Made by a program: the position numbers and the translations under genes. A DNA stretch of 64,000 nucleotides, from the NCBI RefSeq assembly GCF_000682695.1, contig NZ_AWFG01000017.1, forward strand, positions 1-64,000, in the 5' to 3' direction. Position 1 is the stretch's first letter. Every line of letters begins with the position of its first letter. Origin of the DNA: Hyphomonas chukchiensis. Lineage in GTDB: Bacteria > Pseudomonadota > Alphaproteobacteria > Caulobacterales > Hyphomonadaceae. Shown piece by piece: positions 35,455-44,944 of the stretch. The notes beneath the pieces are model-generated. The model made no database searches, was not told the DNA's origin, and was given only the letters and a program-made list of their open reading frames with translations.

Positions 35455-37113
35455 CTAGGTCTCGCTCGGTTCTGGCGGGCTGATGGCGGCCTTGGATGGC
35501 GAATGCATATCGGCAGAGACCTGCCGCTCGATCAGGCGGTGCACGACAGGCTTCTGTCCGTCCTTCATCAGGCGCCTTATGGCATCGCCAATGTCGGCGT
35601 CCGCCTTGGTGCGACGCTGGGTGTTGCGCACATAATCGAGCCAGGTCGGCACGCGATAGCGCTCCACCCATTTGTCCGGATCGTTGAGGTCGCGCGCCAG
35701 GGTCCACCGGAACGCGCCGTCGCGGCGGCAGATGCGCCGCCGTTCACGCATCGCGGTCAGGAATTCGGGGATATTGTGTTCGGCCACCCTGTACTCGACC
35801 ATGATGACGATCGGCCCGCTGCGCTGCTCGATTGGCAATGCGATATCCGGCTCTTTCCAGCGTCCGAGCGGGTCGAGATCGATGTCCTCCACCTGCGGCA
35901 GCTTCACGAAGAGGCCAATGAACATGCCGAACGCCTGGAAGCCCGCCGCCGCGAGCAGGGCATCCCGCACGCCATAATGTTCCGACACATAGCCGAACGC
36001 CGCGCTGCCAAGCGCCATGCCGCCGAAGGCCGCCATCTGGTAGATGGACAGGCTGCGGGCGACCACCCAGCGCGGGGCCGACAGCTGGATCGCCACATTG
36101 AACGTGGAGAGCGCCAGCACCCAGCCGGCCCCGGCGATCATCAGGGCCGGAATGGTAAAGATCACCGTTCCGCTGAAGGCGGCGCAGGTAACGCCAATGA
36201 CAAGCGCCGTCGAGGACAGGCGGATGATCCCGTCGGTCGAGAGGCGGGCCCGCAGGCGGCGGCTTGAAAATGCACCCAGAACCGCTCCAATGCCGAACGC
36301 GCCGAGCAGGCCACCGTAGACCAGCGGGCCGCCTTTGAGCAGCTCCTTCGCAACCAGGGGCATCAGGGCCGGCACAGCGCTGGCGGCAATCGCGAAAAGT
36401 GTCGCCCGCAGCAGTGTGATCTGGATCTTGGGGGAAAGTGAAACGTAGCGAAGCCCCGCCAGGATCGCGATGGATATGGGTTCGCGTGGCAACAGGCGTT
36501 TCGTCTCTGGCGGCTTCCATTTCGACAGCACGAAAATCAGGCCGAGATAGCTGAAAGCATTGACCATGAAGGCCGCTGCAGCCCCCGCCGTGGCAATGAT
36601 GATGCCCCCAATGCCGGGCCCGACACTGCGGGCGATATTGAAGCCCATGCTGTTGAGCGCCACGGCGCTCGGCAGGACAGGGCGCGGGACCATGTCGCCC
36701 ACGGAGGCCTGCCAGGCCGGACTGTTGAAGGCCGTGCCGCAGCCGATCAGGAAGGTGAAGGTCAGCAAGAGAGCGGGCGTCAGGGCGCCCGACCAGGCAA
36801 ACAGGGTGAGGCCGACCGAGACAACCAGCATGAAGCTCTGCGTGCACAGCATCAGGATACGCCGGTCCAGATTGTCGGCGAGGGCACCTGCCCACAGCGA
36901 GAACAGCATGATCGGCAGGGCGGTCGAGGCCTGCACAAGGGCCACATCTGTGGGCGAGTTCGACAGTGTCGTCATCAGCCATGCCGCGCCGACCGACTGG
37001 ACCAGACTACCGAAATTGGACGCAAGATTGGCCAGCCAGACATTCCGGAAAATCGGGATGCTGAAAGGAGAGGGCGGCGCTTTGGCTAAGGATTCGGGCG
37101 ACATCTGTTCCAC
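35455..37113 (-). CDS. MFS_3 / EntS-type exporter with C-terminal alpha-beta barrel-like domain
   Basis: A 552-residue transporter. Residues about 15-405 form twelve helices (FRNVWLANLASNFGSLVQSVGAAW at the start, GALADNLDRR loop, GTAFNSPAWQASVGDMVPR), typical of the MFS_3 exporter family (enterobactin exporter-like). Residues about 430-535 are soluble, beginning GPIVIMVEYRVAEHNIPEF and resembling a dimeric alpha-beta barrel. This tail is common in the long form of the family. ATG 37113, with ATG 37104 as an alternative. It stands alone between tetR (convergent) and the RND operon; its export substrate is unknown. Confidence 0.87.
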   Translation of the reverse strand: MEQMSPESLAKAPPSPFSIPIFRNVWLANLASNFGSLVQSVGAAWLMTTLSNSPTDVALVQASTALPIMLFSLWAGALADNLDRRILMLCTQSFMLVVSVGLTLFAWSGALTPALLLTFTFLIGCGTAFNSPAWQASVGDMVPRPVLPSAVALNSMGFNIARSVGPGIGGIIIATAGAAAAFMVNAFSYLGLIFVLSKWKPPETKRLLPREPISIAILAGLRYVSLSPKIQITLLRATLFAIAASAVPALMPLVAKELLKGGPLVYGGLLGAFGIGAVLGAFSSRRLRARLSTDGIIRLSSTALVIGVTCAAFSGTVIFTIPALMIAGAGWVLALSTFNVAIQLSAPRWVVARSLSIYQMAAFGGMALGSAAFGYVSEHYGVRDALLAAAGFQAFGMFIGLFVKLPQVEDIDLDPLGRWKEPDIALPIEQRSGPIVIMVEYRVAEHNIPEFLTAMRERRRICRRDGAFRWTLARDLNDPDKWVERYRVPTWLDYVRNTQRRTKADADIGDAIRRLMKDGQKPVVHRLIERQVSADMHSPSKAAISPPEPSET

Positions 37114-37164
37114 ACGCTATTGGTAGTAGCGGTGGCGCAGATCGCAAGAATCTTTGTGCGATAC

Positions 37165-40100
37165 CTATTCTGCAGCAGGCAGAATCCGGCCCTTTTCATT
37201 CTCATTGTCAGCCTGTTCGCGGGCAGGCGCGGACGGCCTGCGAAGGACCACCCGCCGTGTCCAGCGGCCCACGCGGTGGGGCACAAGCAGCCAGACCGGC
37301 GTTACGAGCAGGATCATGAGCGTCGAGAAGGCGAGACCGAAGACGACGGCTGTTGCCAGCTGGGTCCACCATTCCGAGGAAGCGCTGCCATAATTGATGG
37401 CGCCGGCACCGAAGTCCACATTGAGCTGGAATACCATGGGCAGCAGGCCGCAAATGGTCGTGCCCGTGGTCAGCAGGATGGGGCGGATGCGCTGGGCGGC
37501 CGTGGCAATTGCAGCGTATTCGGGCGTGCGTCCGTCGCTTCGCAGGCGATTATAAGTATCGATCAGAACGATATTGTTGTTCACGACGATACCCGCCAAC
37601 GCGACGATGCCCGTGCCGATCATGAGGACCGAGACATAAGGCAGGACAAGCTGGATGCCGACGAGGACACCGGCCGTCGAGATGATCACGGCGGTCAGCG
37701 TCAAGATAACCTGCCAGAAATTGTTGAACTCCCAGAGCAGGATGACAGCCATCATGAACAGGGCTGCTGCGGCAGCGCCAGCAAAGAACGCCCCGGCTTC
37801 AGCAGAGTCTTCGTCTGCACCTTCAAAGCGGACTTCCACATCGTCCGGAATGTCCTGCTGGGCAATCCAGTCCTTCAAGCCGGCGACGATGGCGGCCCCT
37901 TCGCCCTGGACCTTGGCATTGGCGCGCACATCGACGACGCGCTTGCCGTCTCGTCGCTCAATCGAGCTCACCCGTGGGGCAGGAACGCGTTTGACGAACA
38001 GCGAGAGCGGCACGTTTCCGCCAGGCGTGGCGATGCGCAGCTGGTCGATGGCCGACGCACTGCGGTCGCCTTGCGGGAAGCGGACGCGGATGTCGACTTC
38101 ATCGGGCGCATCGTCGGGCCGATAGCGGCCAACGAGGATACCATTGGTGATGAGCTGAACGGCGGCGCCGACCTGTGACACGTCCACGCCGAACTTGCCG
38201 GCCTCGGCACGGTCGACTTCGAGCTGGTATTCAATGCCGGGCAGGGGACGGGTATCGTCGATCTCCTGAACCGTGTCCATGCTGTCGAGCTTGTTGCGCA
38301 CCAGGGCAGCGGTTGCGGCGAGGGCCGGGCCATCTTCCGAGAGAAGGGCGATCTGTACGTCCTTGCCTGCTGGCGGACCCTGTTCGCGGGCCTGGATCTG
38401 GTATTTCAAGGCGGGCACGGTCGAGAGGCGCTCGCGCACGGCGGCCAGCGTCTTGCGGCCATCATGCACGCCGTCATCGGTGGCGAGGTCCAGCAGGATC
38501 TGGCCAATCGTGTCGACAGGCGCACTGCCGCCATCGCGGCTGAAGCCGTCGCTGCCGGGGCCGCCGGTGCGGGTGGAAATGTCCTCGATGCCGTCAATAT
38601 CGCGAATGGCGGCTTCGGCGCGCTTCACGAGGTCAGACTGCTCGCTGGCTGAAAGGGCGCCCTGAGCCTGGATGAAGACATAGGCCTGCTCCGGCTCGAT
38701 ATCGAGGAAGAGTTCCGACTTGTGGGTTGTGCTGCCAAACCACATGAAGATCAGGACGACTGAGCCGATGGCGACACCTGTCACCATCAATGGCCGGGCA
38801 ATCAGGCTCTTGACCAGTTTCACATAGCCGCCGAGCCAGCCCTTGGCGAGTTCCGGGTCGGCATCGGCCGCGAGCGCGGCGAGATCTTCATTGGTGCCGC
38901 TCGGGCGGGCACCGATCACAGAGCCAAGCACAGGCAGGAAGATGAGCGCCATCACGAGCGAGGCCGTCAGCACGAAGATCAGCGTGATCGGCAAATAGGC
39001 CATGAACTTGCCGGGCATCGAGTTCCAGAACAGGAACGGCACGAAGGCGGCGAGTGTTGTCGCGTTGGACGCCACAACGGGCCAGAACATGCGCTTGCCG
39101 GCGAGGGCATAGGCTTCCTTACGGTTGAGGCCCTCAGCCATTTTCCGGTCGGCGTATTCCGTCACGACGATGGCACCATCGACGAGGATACCCACCGCGA
39201 TGACCATGCCGAACATGACCATCATGTTGATCGTATAGCCAAAGGCGCCCAGGATCAGGAAGGCCATGACGAAAGAGGCCGGGATCGAGATGCCGACCAG
39301 AAGGGCCGAGCGCCAGCCGAGGGCGGCGACACAGATGATCATCACAAGCATAACGGCGGCAACGATCGAGCTTTGCAGCTGGCCGAGCTGTTCGCCGATC
39401 ATTTCCGACGCATCAGAAGTGACCTGCGCGCGGATTATCGACGGCCAGGATTTTTCCTCCTCGGCAATTGCGCTACGGACGAAATTGGCGGTGTCGAGAA
39501 TGTTGGCGCCGGTGCGTTTGATGACTTCAACCAGGATGGCCGGCTGGCCGTTGAATGTGGCGTAGCTGGTCGCGTCCTTGTATGTGCGCCGCACCTGCGC
39601 GACATCCGACAGGGTGACGACCGAGTTGGCCGTGCGGCGGATCGGCAGGTCCAGCGCGTCCTTCGCTGTGCGGATCAGGCCGGGCACCTTGACGGCGAAG
39701 CTGCCTTCGCCGGTATCAATCTGGCCGGCGGGCACCAGCTGGTTATTGGCGGAAACGACCTGCAGGATTTCCTGATAGGAAATATTGTAGGTCTCGAGCT
39801 TTACCGGATCGACGATGATTTCCAGCACGTCATCGCGGCGCCCGACGATGCGGGCCTCGAGGATGCCGGCGTCGCGTTCGAGCCGGTCCTGAAGGTCTTC
39901 GGCAATGTCGTTGAGGCCGCGTTCAGGGGCGTCGCCGTACAGGTTCACGATCATCATCGGGAACTGGGCGGCGTTGAATTCGGTGATGATCGGCTCGCGC
40001 GCGTCGGCGGGGAAATAGCGCTTGGCCATGTCCACCTTGTCCTTCACGTCCAGCACGGCCTGGTCGATGTCGGTATCGATCTCGAATTCCAGCACAAGCT

Positions 40101-40371
40101 GGCCGGCGCCTTCAGCGCCATAGCCGCGGAAAGTCTTCAGCCCTTCGAGTGACTGGATTTCCTGTTCGATCGGTTTGACCAGCAGGCGCTCGGAATCTTC
40201 CGGCGTCACACCGACCAGCGGCACCGTGATGCTGACAAAGGGGATCTGGATGTCCGGGTCAGCTTCCTTGGGCAGGCCGATATAGGTGACTGTGCCGGCA
40301 ATGATGGCGCAAACCAGAATGGCGAGCACCATGCGTGCCCGCCCGATGGCGCCGTCAATCAAGCTGTTCAT
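37165..40371 (-). CDS. RND efflux permease (HAE1-like)
   Basis: A 1,068-residue proton-driven pump subunit with the duplicated layout of twelve helices and two periplasmic domains. Helix 4 reads GILVDGAIVVTEYADRKM: AcrB has two aspartates here (407 and 408), and only the first is kept. The second half contains VVNNNIVLIDTYNRLR, the HAE1-type helix 10 motif. The start ATG overlaps the adaptor gene's stop (ATGA), so the pair is translationally coupled. No outer-membrane channel gene is adjacent; a TolC-like protein encoded elsewhere would be needed. Confidence 0.92.
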   Translation of the reverse strand: MNSLIDGAIGRARMVLAILVCAIIAGTVTYIGLPKEADPDIQIPFVSITVPLVGVTPEDSERLLVKPIEQEIQSLEGLKTFRGYGAEGAGQLVLEFEIDTDIDQAVLDVKDKVDMAKRYFPADAREPIITEFNAAQFPMMIVNLYGDAPERGLNDIAEDLQDRLERDAGILEARIVGRRDDVLEIIVDPVKLETYNISYQEILQVVSANNQLVPAGQIDTGEGSFAVKVPGLIRTAKDALDLPIRRTANSVVTLSDVAQVRRTYKDATSYATFNGQPAILVEVIKRTGANILDTANFVRSAIAEEEKSWPSIIRAQVTSDASEMIGEQLGQLQSSIVAAVMLVMIICVAALGWRSALLVGISIPASFVMAFLILGAFGYTINMMVMFGMVIAVGILVDGAIVVTEYADRKMAEGLNRKEAYALAGKRMFWPVVASNATTLAAFVPFLFWNSMPGKFMAYLPITLIFVLTASLVMALIFLPVLGSVIGARPSGTNEDLAALAADADPELAKGWLGGYVKLVKSLIARPLMVTGVAIGSVVLIFMWFGSTTHKSELFLDIEPEQAYVFIQAQGALSASEQSDLVKRAEAAIRDIDGIEDISTRTGGPGSDGFSRDGGSAPVDTIGQILLDLATDDGVHDGRKTLAAVRERLSTVPALKYQIQAREQGPPAGKDVQIALLSEDGPALAATAALVRNKLDSMDTVQEIDDTRPLPGIEYQLEVDRAEAGKFGVDVSQVGAAVQLITNGILVGRYRPDDAPDEVDIRVRFPQGDRSASAIDQLRIATPGGNVPLSLFVKRVPAPRVSSIERRDGKRVVDVRANAKVQGEGAAIVAGLKDWIAQQDIPDDVEVRFEGADEDSAEAGAFFAGAAAAALFMMAVILLWEFNNFWQVILTLTAVIISTAGVLVGIQLVLPYVSVLMIGTGIVALAGIVVNNNIVLIDTYNRLRSDGRTPEYAAIATAAQRIRPILLTTGTTICGLLPMVFQLNVDFGAGAINYGSASSEWWTQLATAVVFGLAFSTLMILLVTPVWLLVPHRVGRWTRRVVLRRPSAPAREQADNENEKGRILPAAE

Positions 40372-41444
40372 CGCTGCGCTCCAGATGCCATGACCGGTTT
40401 AACCTTGACCCCTTCATTGAGGTAGTCCTGCCCCATCGAGATGATGCGAAGCGTCTCCGGCAGCCCAGTCACCCAGGCCCCGCCGGGGCCTTCATCGACA
40501 ATCTGTACCGGTGCGAAGCTAACCGTATTGTCGGCTTCGACATAACGGATGCCAAGCTCTCCGCTGTCGGACAGGGTCAGCAGCGCAGGCGAAATGAGTG
40601 TGGCCGGCGCCGTGCCCAGCGGAACCACGAGCGAGGCAGAGACACCGGCGGCTAGCGTCGCGTCGCCGGCCTCGATCTCGGCTTCAATGATGAATGTCCG
40701 GGTCTGGTCATTGGCCGTGCGGGACACATAGCGGATGCGGGCCGGATAGGATTCGCCGCTGGCAAGCTTCGCCGTGGCTTCCATGCCGGGCTTCAGCTGG
40801 ACGGCATAATCTTCGGCAACTTCGGCGACGACAATGACCGGAGTCATATCAACCAGCACACCGCAGGCGCCGCCGGGGCCGAGATAGTCGCCCGCTTCGG
40901 CAAGCTGGGTCTCGAACACGCCATCGAAAGGCGCCCGTATCTGGGTCTTGTCGAGTTCGACCTTGGCCGAGTTGAGGGCCGCTTCGGTGGCGTCGAGCGA
41001 TGCTTTCGCGGCGGCTTCCTGGTTGGCCGGGGTCAGGCCCTTGGAGGCCAGCGTGCGGGCGGCCTCATAATCGATATAGGCGGAGTCGCGACGGGCCTGG
41101 GCCTCACTGACGCGGGCAGAGCGGGCCTCGACATCCAGGCCGCAAAGCAGGGCGCCCTTGCGCACAAAGCTGCCTTCCTTGGCCGGTGTGGAGACAACAG
41201 TGCCAGTCGTGCCGGCCTTGACTGTGACCGACTTGTCCGGGGCCGTGCGGCCCTTGGCTTCCAGCGTGATTTCGTGCGGCGTGCTGGAGACCTCCTCCAC
41301 AATCGCGTCAGGCGTCTTTGCCGAGGAGTCGACCATTGCGGCTTCTGTCTGCGAGCTGATACTGCCGCGCATGACGCTGCGGATGCCGAAATAGGCAACG
41401 ATGATGACCAGAAGGCTGAGAGCGATGTAAGCGGAACGGTTCAC
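40368..41444 (-). CDS. RND efflux periplasmic adaptor (membrane fusion protein)
   Basis: A 358-residue adaptor with an N-terminal membrane anchor (YIALSLLVIIVAYFGIRSV), a biotinyl-lipoyl-like strand pair (GRTAPDKSVTVKAGTTGTVV and KTQIRAPFDGVFETQLAEAG), and between them a helical hairpin (about 115-165; RVSEAQARRDSAYIDYEAAR). Followed by the beta-barrel and membrane-proximal domains. First gene of the two-gene operon, ending in an ATGA overlap with the permease. The spacer back to 41620 is A/T-richer and probably holds the promoter. Confidence 0.92.
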   Translation of the reverse strand: MNRSAYIALSLLVIIVAYFGIRSVMRGSISSQTEAAMVDSSAKTPDAIVEEVSSTPHEITLEAKGRTAPDKSVTVKAGTTGTVVSTPAKEGSFVRKGALLCGLDVEARSARVSEAQARRDSAYIDYEAARTLASKGLTPANQEAAAKASLDATEAALNSAKVELDKTQIRAPFDGVFETQLAEAGDYLGPGGACGVLVDMTPVIVVAEVAEDYAVQLKPGMEATAKLASGESYPARIRYVSRTANDQTRTFIIEAEIEAGDATLAAGVSASLVVPLGTAPATLISPALLTLSDSGELGIRYVEADNTVSFAPVQIVDEGPGGAWVTGLPETLRIISMGQDYLNEGVKVKPVMASGAQR

Positions 41445-41620
41445 GGGAGGATTACTTTCTGGGAGCTGACTATAGCCAATATAGGTCGGTACGTCGCCTG
41501 GATAAGCGCCGTTTCAACCTTAACTACACGAACAGCATTGAATTATGACAAACCGCGTGCGTCGTTTTGACGGTAGAGTGAAAGCTATGGTTAACAAGTA
41601 ACGTTAGGTAACGGTCGTCG

Positions 41621-42649
41621 TCAGATCCAGCGCCGCCACCGGAAGATGGCCAGCATGATGCCGGTTGCCAGCGCCAGGGAGCCGACGAGAATGGCAAAGG
41701 CCATCGGGCTGTTGACGCCCGGAAGACCGCCGACATTGACCCCGAACAGGCCCGTCACGAAACTGATGGGCAGGAACACCGCCGACAGGATGGACAGCAC
41801 GAACAGGCGCTGGTTCATCATGTCGGAGCGTTCTTCCATCACCTGCTCCTGCAGCACGATGGAGCGTTCACGTATGGCGTCCAGGTCTTCCGCCAGGCGC
41901 GTCACCCGGTCGACGGATTCGCGCAGGTAGAGCACGTCCGTATCCGTAAAGAACCCCGCCGCGCTGCCCTCGCGCACCAGTTGGGACAGGGCCTCGCGCT
42001 GGGGCACGATATAGCGGCGCAGGGCCAGGACCTTGCGCCGGAATTCGGACAGCGTGGCCCGGCCAAGACGGATGGAAGGATCGAGTATTTCGTCCTCGAA
42101 GCCGTCGCATTGCTCATCAAAGGCGGCGATTTCGGGCTCCATACGGTCCGTCAGCGCGTTCGCGAGGGCGGCAACAAGACCGCCCGTCGAGGCCGGTGCC
42201 TCACCGCCTTTGACAAGTGCCTCGACATCGCGCGCAGCCTGAACGCGGCGCGAACGCAGCGTGATGAGCAGGCTCTCGCTTGCCCACATGCGCAAAGCGA
42301 TCATGTCTTCCAGCGCCTCGCCTGCATTGAGGTTCACGCCGCGCAGGTTGATCAGGAAGCCATTGCCGTGGCGTGTCGAACGGGGCCGCGTTTCTTCCTG
42401 CAGCAGGGATTGCACGGCCACCTTGTCGATGCCGCTCTTGCGGTAGAGCCAGCCCTGCGCCTGCCGCGAGAGGCGGTTGAGATGCAGCCACACACGCGGA
42501 TAGCTGGTCAGCTGACCTGAAATCACGTCTTCCCATGTCAGGGGGGTGGCCGTGCCATCCGCTGCGAACCCGAAACCAAACAGAAACGGATCGATGCCGA
42601 GGACATCGTCCGAATCCGCATTGGTAACGGGGGCAGGTTCGATGATCAT
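41621..42649 (-). CDS. zntB: CorA-family divalent cation transporter, ZntB type
   Basis: A 342-residue protein: long N-terminal cytosolic domain (1-280) with extended helices (LRRYIVPQREALSQLV, TRLAEDLDAIRERSIVLQEQ), then two helices near the C-terminus separated by the pore motif GVNVGG. The GxN signature (GVN rather than the commoner GMN) and short polar tail (FRWRRWI) fit ZntB-like zinc transporters. Its ATG lies directly after the amidase stop on the same strand with no spacer, so the two are probably co-transcribed. Confidence 0.85.
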   Translation of the reverse strand: MIIEPAPVTNADSDDVLGIDPFLFGFGFAADGTATPLTWEDVISGQLTSYPRVWLHLNRLSRQAQGWLYRKSGIDKVAVQSLLQEETRPRSTRHGNGFLINLRGVNLNAGEALEDMIALRMWASESLLITLRSRRVQAARDVEALVKGGEAPASTGGLVAALANALTDRMEPEIAAFDEQCDGFEDEILDPSIRLGRATLSEFRRKVLALRRYIVPQREALSQLVREGSAAGFFTDTDVLYLRESVDRVTRLAEDLDAIRERSIVLQEQVMEERSDMMNQRLFVLSILSAVFLPISFVTGLFGVNVGGLPGVNSPMAFAILVGSLALATGIMLAIFRWRRWI

Positions 42650-44173
42650 CTAGAGCGCAACAACCCCTGGCAGTTTGTCGGCCCATGGGCGGGCCGCTTC
42701 GAGTTCCAGCGCCAGTTCGAAGAGGAGCTGGTCATCGCCGCTCTTGCCCGAGAACATGGAGCCGATGGGTAGGCCCGACGGCGACCATGACAGCGGCACA
42801 CTCATCGAGGCGGCGCCGGCCACGTTCATCGGTGCCGTAAAGGCGGCGAAGGTGATGACCCGCTCATAGAGCGTATCATAAGCGACCGTCGGTGCCTGCT
42901 CGCCCAGTTTCACAGCCGGGCTACCCGTCACGGGCGTCAGCAACAGGTCAATGCCCTGGTCTGCGAGGTCGGCATTATAGACCGCCTCAAATCCCTTGAG
43001 CCATTTCACGGTCGCTTCCATTTCATCCCTGCGGCTCATGAACATCTGGGTGAGGCCCAGTGTCCATGGCTCGACAATGTCAGGGCCGACCGGTTTGCCG
43101 GTATAGGCGCTGGCCTGTTGCGCAAAGTCCGCGGCGCCTGCGGCCCAATAGAGCAGGAACTTGTCGACAAATTCCTGGCCGGAATAGGTCGGTTTGTAAG
43201 CGACGATTTCGTGGCCCAGCTTGCCACACAGCGCGGCCACATCATCCAGCGCAGCTTTCGTTTCCGGAGCGACCGGCGTGCCGGCGGGAGCATCGGTTGT
43301 GAATCCGATCTTCAGGCGGCGCTTCAGTGGCTGCAGGTTGGCGGCCAGCGGCGCGAATGTGCCGTCATTCGTCTGCGTGTCGCGGAAGAGGCTGACGGAG
43401 TCGCGGACGGAAATCGTGACGGCGTGCTGCACCGAGATATCGATGGGCGGGCCTTCGCCTGCTTGCGCAGGCAGCTGGCCACGCGACGGTTTCAGGCCGA
43501 AGACGCCGCAGGTGCTGGCGGGAATGCGGATCGATCCGCCGCCGTCACTGGCATGGGCAAAGGGCACGACGCGGGCGGCGACGAGTGCTGCTGAGCCACC
43601 TGATGAGCCGCCAACGATGCGCGTCGTGTCCCATGGATTGCACGTTTCACCGGTCACCAGCGGTTCGGTCGAGGCCATCAGGCCCATTTCCGGGGAGGTG
43701 GACTTGCCGAGAACAACCACGCCTTCGGCGCGCCATTTCGCGGGCAGCGGAGAATCCGTCTCAGCGATATGACCTTTGAAGGCGCGGCTGCCATACATGG
43801 TTGGCGCGCCCTTCCAGTCATGCAGGTCCTTGATGAAGGTTGGCACGCCCTGGAACGGCCCGGCTGGCGTGTGACCCGCCTCGGCGCGGGCGGTGTCGTA
43901 GATTTCGGAGGCAATCGCATTGATCTGGCCATTGACGGACTGCGCCCGCGCAATCGCGGCATTCACCTGTTCGAGCGAGGTCGTCTGGCCCGAGGCGATT
44001 GCGGCGGCCATGGCCGTGCCGTCCATCCAGGCAGGGGATGTGGCTGCAGTGGCCATGTCGGTAGCTGGCGTGACGGCGGCTTGCGCTTGGGGGGATTGCT
44101 TGCAGGCAGCGAGCGTCGCCATCGCGGTTGCGCTGAGCAGCACCCCGCGCCGTGAAATCTGTTTCAATGTCAT
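42650..44173 (-). CDS. Amidase (amidase-signature family), Tat-type lipoprotein
   Basis: A 507-residue amidase hydrolysing an unknown amide. Catalytic triad by spacing against fatty-acid amide hydrolase: Lys115 (FIKDLHD), Ser190 (VGGSSGGS) and Ser214 (DGGGSIRIPAS). The N-terminus combines a twin-arginine motif (SRRGVLL, Arg8-Arg9) with a lipobox (TLAAC, Cys24), so it is probably folded in the cytoplasm, exported by Tat and lipid-anchored. Export is unusual for this mostly cytosolic family but known. Followed without a gap by the ZntB gene; preceded by a strong stem-loop. Confidence 0.92.
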   Translation of the reverse strand: MTLKQISRRGVLLSATAMATLAACKQSPQAQAAVTPATDMATAATSPAWMDGTAMAAAIASGQTTSLEQVNAAIARAQSVNGQINAIASEIYDTARAEAGHTPAGPFQGVPTFIKDLHDWKGAPTMYGSRAFKGHIAETDSPLPAKWRAEGVVVLGKSTSPEMGLMASTEPLVTGETCNPWDTTRIVGGSSGGSAALVAARVVPFAHASDGGGSIRIPASTCGVFGLKPSRGQLPAQAGEGPPIDISVQHAVTISVRDSVSLFRDTQTNDGTFAPLAANLQPLKRRLKIGFTTDAPAGTPVAPETKAALDDVAALCGKLGHEIVAYKPTYSGQEFVDKFLLYWAAGAADFAQQASAYTGKPVGPDIVEPWTLGLTQMFMSRRDEMEATVKWLKGFEAVYNADLADQGIDLLLTPVTGSPAVKLGEQAPTVAYDTLYERVITFAAFTAPMNVAGAASMSVPLSWSPSGLPIGSMFSGKSGDDQLLFELALELEAARPWADKLPGVVAL

Positions 44174-44228
44174 TTCCTCTCAATTTTTTAGCTAGGCGCA
44201 TCGTGAATTGCGCCGCCTTCAAGTGCAA

Positions 44229-44258
44229 GTGGCGCAAGTGCTGGAACACCTGCGCCAC
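44229..44258 (-). terminator. 12-bp stem-loop between sodC and the amidase gene
   Basis: GTGGCGCAAGTG (44229-44240) pairs with CACCTGCGCCAC (44247-44258) with one mismatch around a 6-nt loop. It lies about 30 bases downstream of the sodC stop and before the amidase start. The T-run is weak, so it may be a rho-assisted terminator or stabilising hairpin for sodC mRNA. Confidence 0.5.
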
Positions 44259-44285
44259 CGGGCCGAAAAACCGAGAAGGGGTCTC

Positions 44286-44873
44286 TTATTTGATGACGCC
44301 ACAGGCGACACGCGCACCTGCGCCGCCGATGGGCTGTGTCATGGCATCGTCTTCACCTTCATGGATGAGGAGGGCTGAGCCGTCTTCATCCTGCAGGTCA
44401 GACATCTTGGTGAGTGTGGTGAAGGCTTCATAGCCGGCCGAGCCGTCAGCGGCGGCCCAGATATTCGGGATATCGCCGCCCTCGGGGCCTTTCGGGTTGA
44501 GCAGGCCGTGACCGCCCTCAACCTTGCCGACATGGCCGCCGGAAAGCTTGAATGTGCCGACATCCGAACAGTCGCCCACGGCATGCAGGTGAAGGCCGTG
44601 CCAGCCAGGCGTGAGGCCGCCCGGCGCGATTTCAACACGGATCAGAAGGCCGTTCGGGCCGCCGATGAGATTGCCGGTGCCGATCTCGCTTCCCTCTGCG
44701 CCAATGATGGAAATGCTGGACTGCATCATGGACGGATAAACGCCCTCATCCGGCCCCGGCATTTCGGCGGGGGTGGGCAGGGGCTCGGCTGGCAGTTCCT
44801 GGGGCTGGGCAGCCTCCTGGCTGCAGGCGGCGAGTGAAAGGGCGAATAGGCCGATAGCGAACCGGTCAAGCAT
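44286..44873 (-). CDS. sodC: Cu/Zn superoxide dismutase, lipoprotein
   Basis: Converts superoxide to O2 and H2O2 in the envelope. The 195-residue product starts with a lipoprotein signal (FALSLAAC) followed by a Pro/Glu-rich linker. Metal ligands are recognisable: the HLH pair in GLHLHAVGDC, bridging His in SGGHVGK, a further His in GGHGLLNP, Asp in GGDIPN and the last His in LLIHEGEDD; the end GGAGARVACGVI is typical. ATG 44873 is 7 nt after GGAGA; ATG 44879 is too close to it. Divergent from tlyA with a 71-bp shared spacer. Confidence 0.93.
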   Translation of the reverse strand: MLDRFAIGLFALSLAACSQEAAQPQELPAEPLPTPAEMPGPDEGVYPSMMQSSISIIGAEGSEIGTGNLIGGPNGLLIRVEIAPGGLTPGWHGLHLHAVGDCSDVGTFKLSGGHVGKVEGGHGLLNPKGPEGGDIPNIWAAADGSAGYEAFTTLTKMSDLQDEDGSALLIHEGEDDAMTQPIGGAGARVACGVIK

Positions 44874-44944
44874 GGGCATGTCTCCTGTCGATATTTGGGG
44901 CATTATAGGGCACAACGCAGCAAATGCAGGGGAAGTTTCATGAA

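Noticed and set aside
35455-35820. Novel fusion of an MFS exporter with a monooxygenase-like domain
   Set aside because: Long MFS_3 family members commonly carry this C-terminal extension, so it is not novel.
35744-36982. 412-codon minus-strand frame overlapping the MFS_3 gene
   Set aside because: Shadow frame of a G/C-rich gene: Arg/Pro/His-rich with no membrane segments, whereas the other frame has twelve helices and family motifs.
37120-38178. 352-codon plus-strand frame opposite the RND permease
   Set aside because: Antisense to a complete RND permease and strongly biased to Asp, Arg and Gly. No domain is visible.
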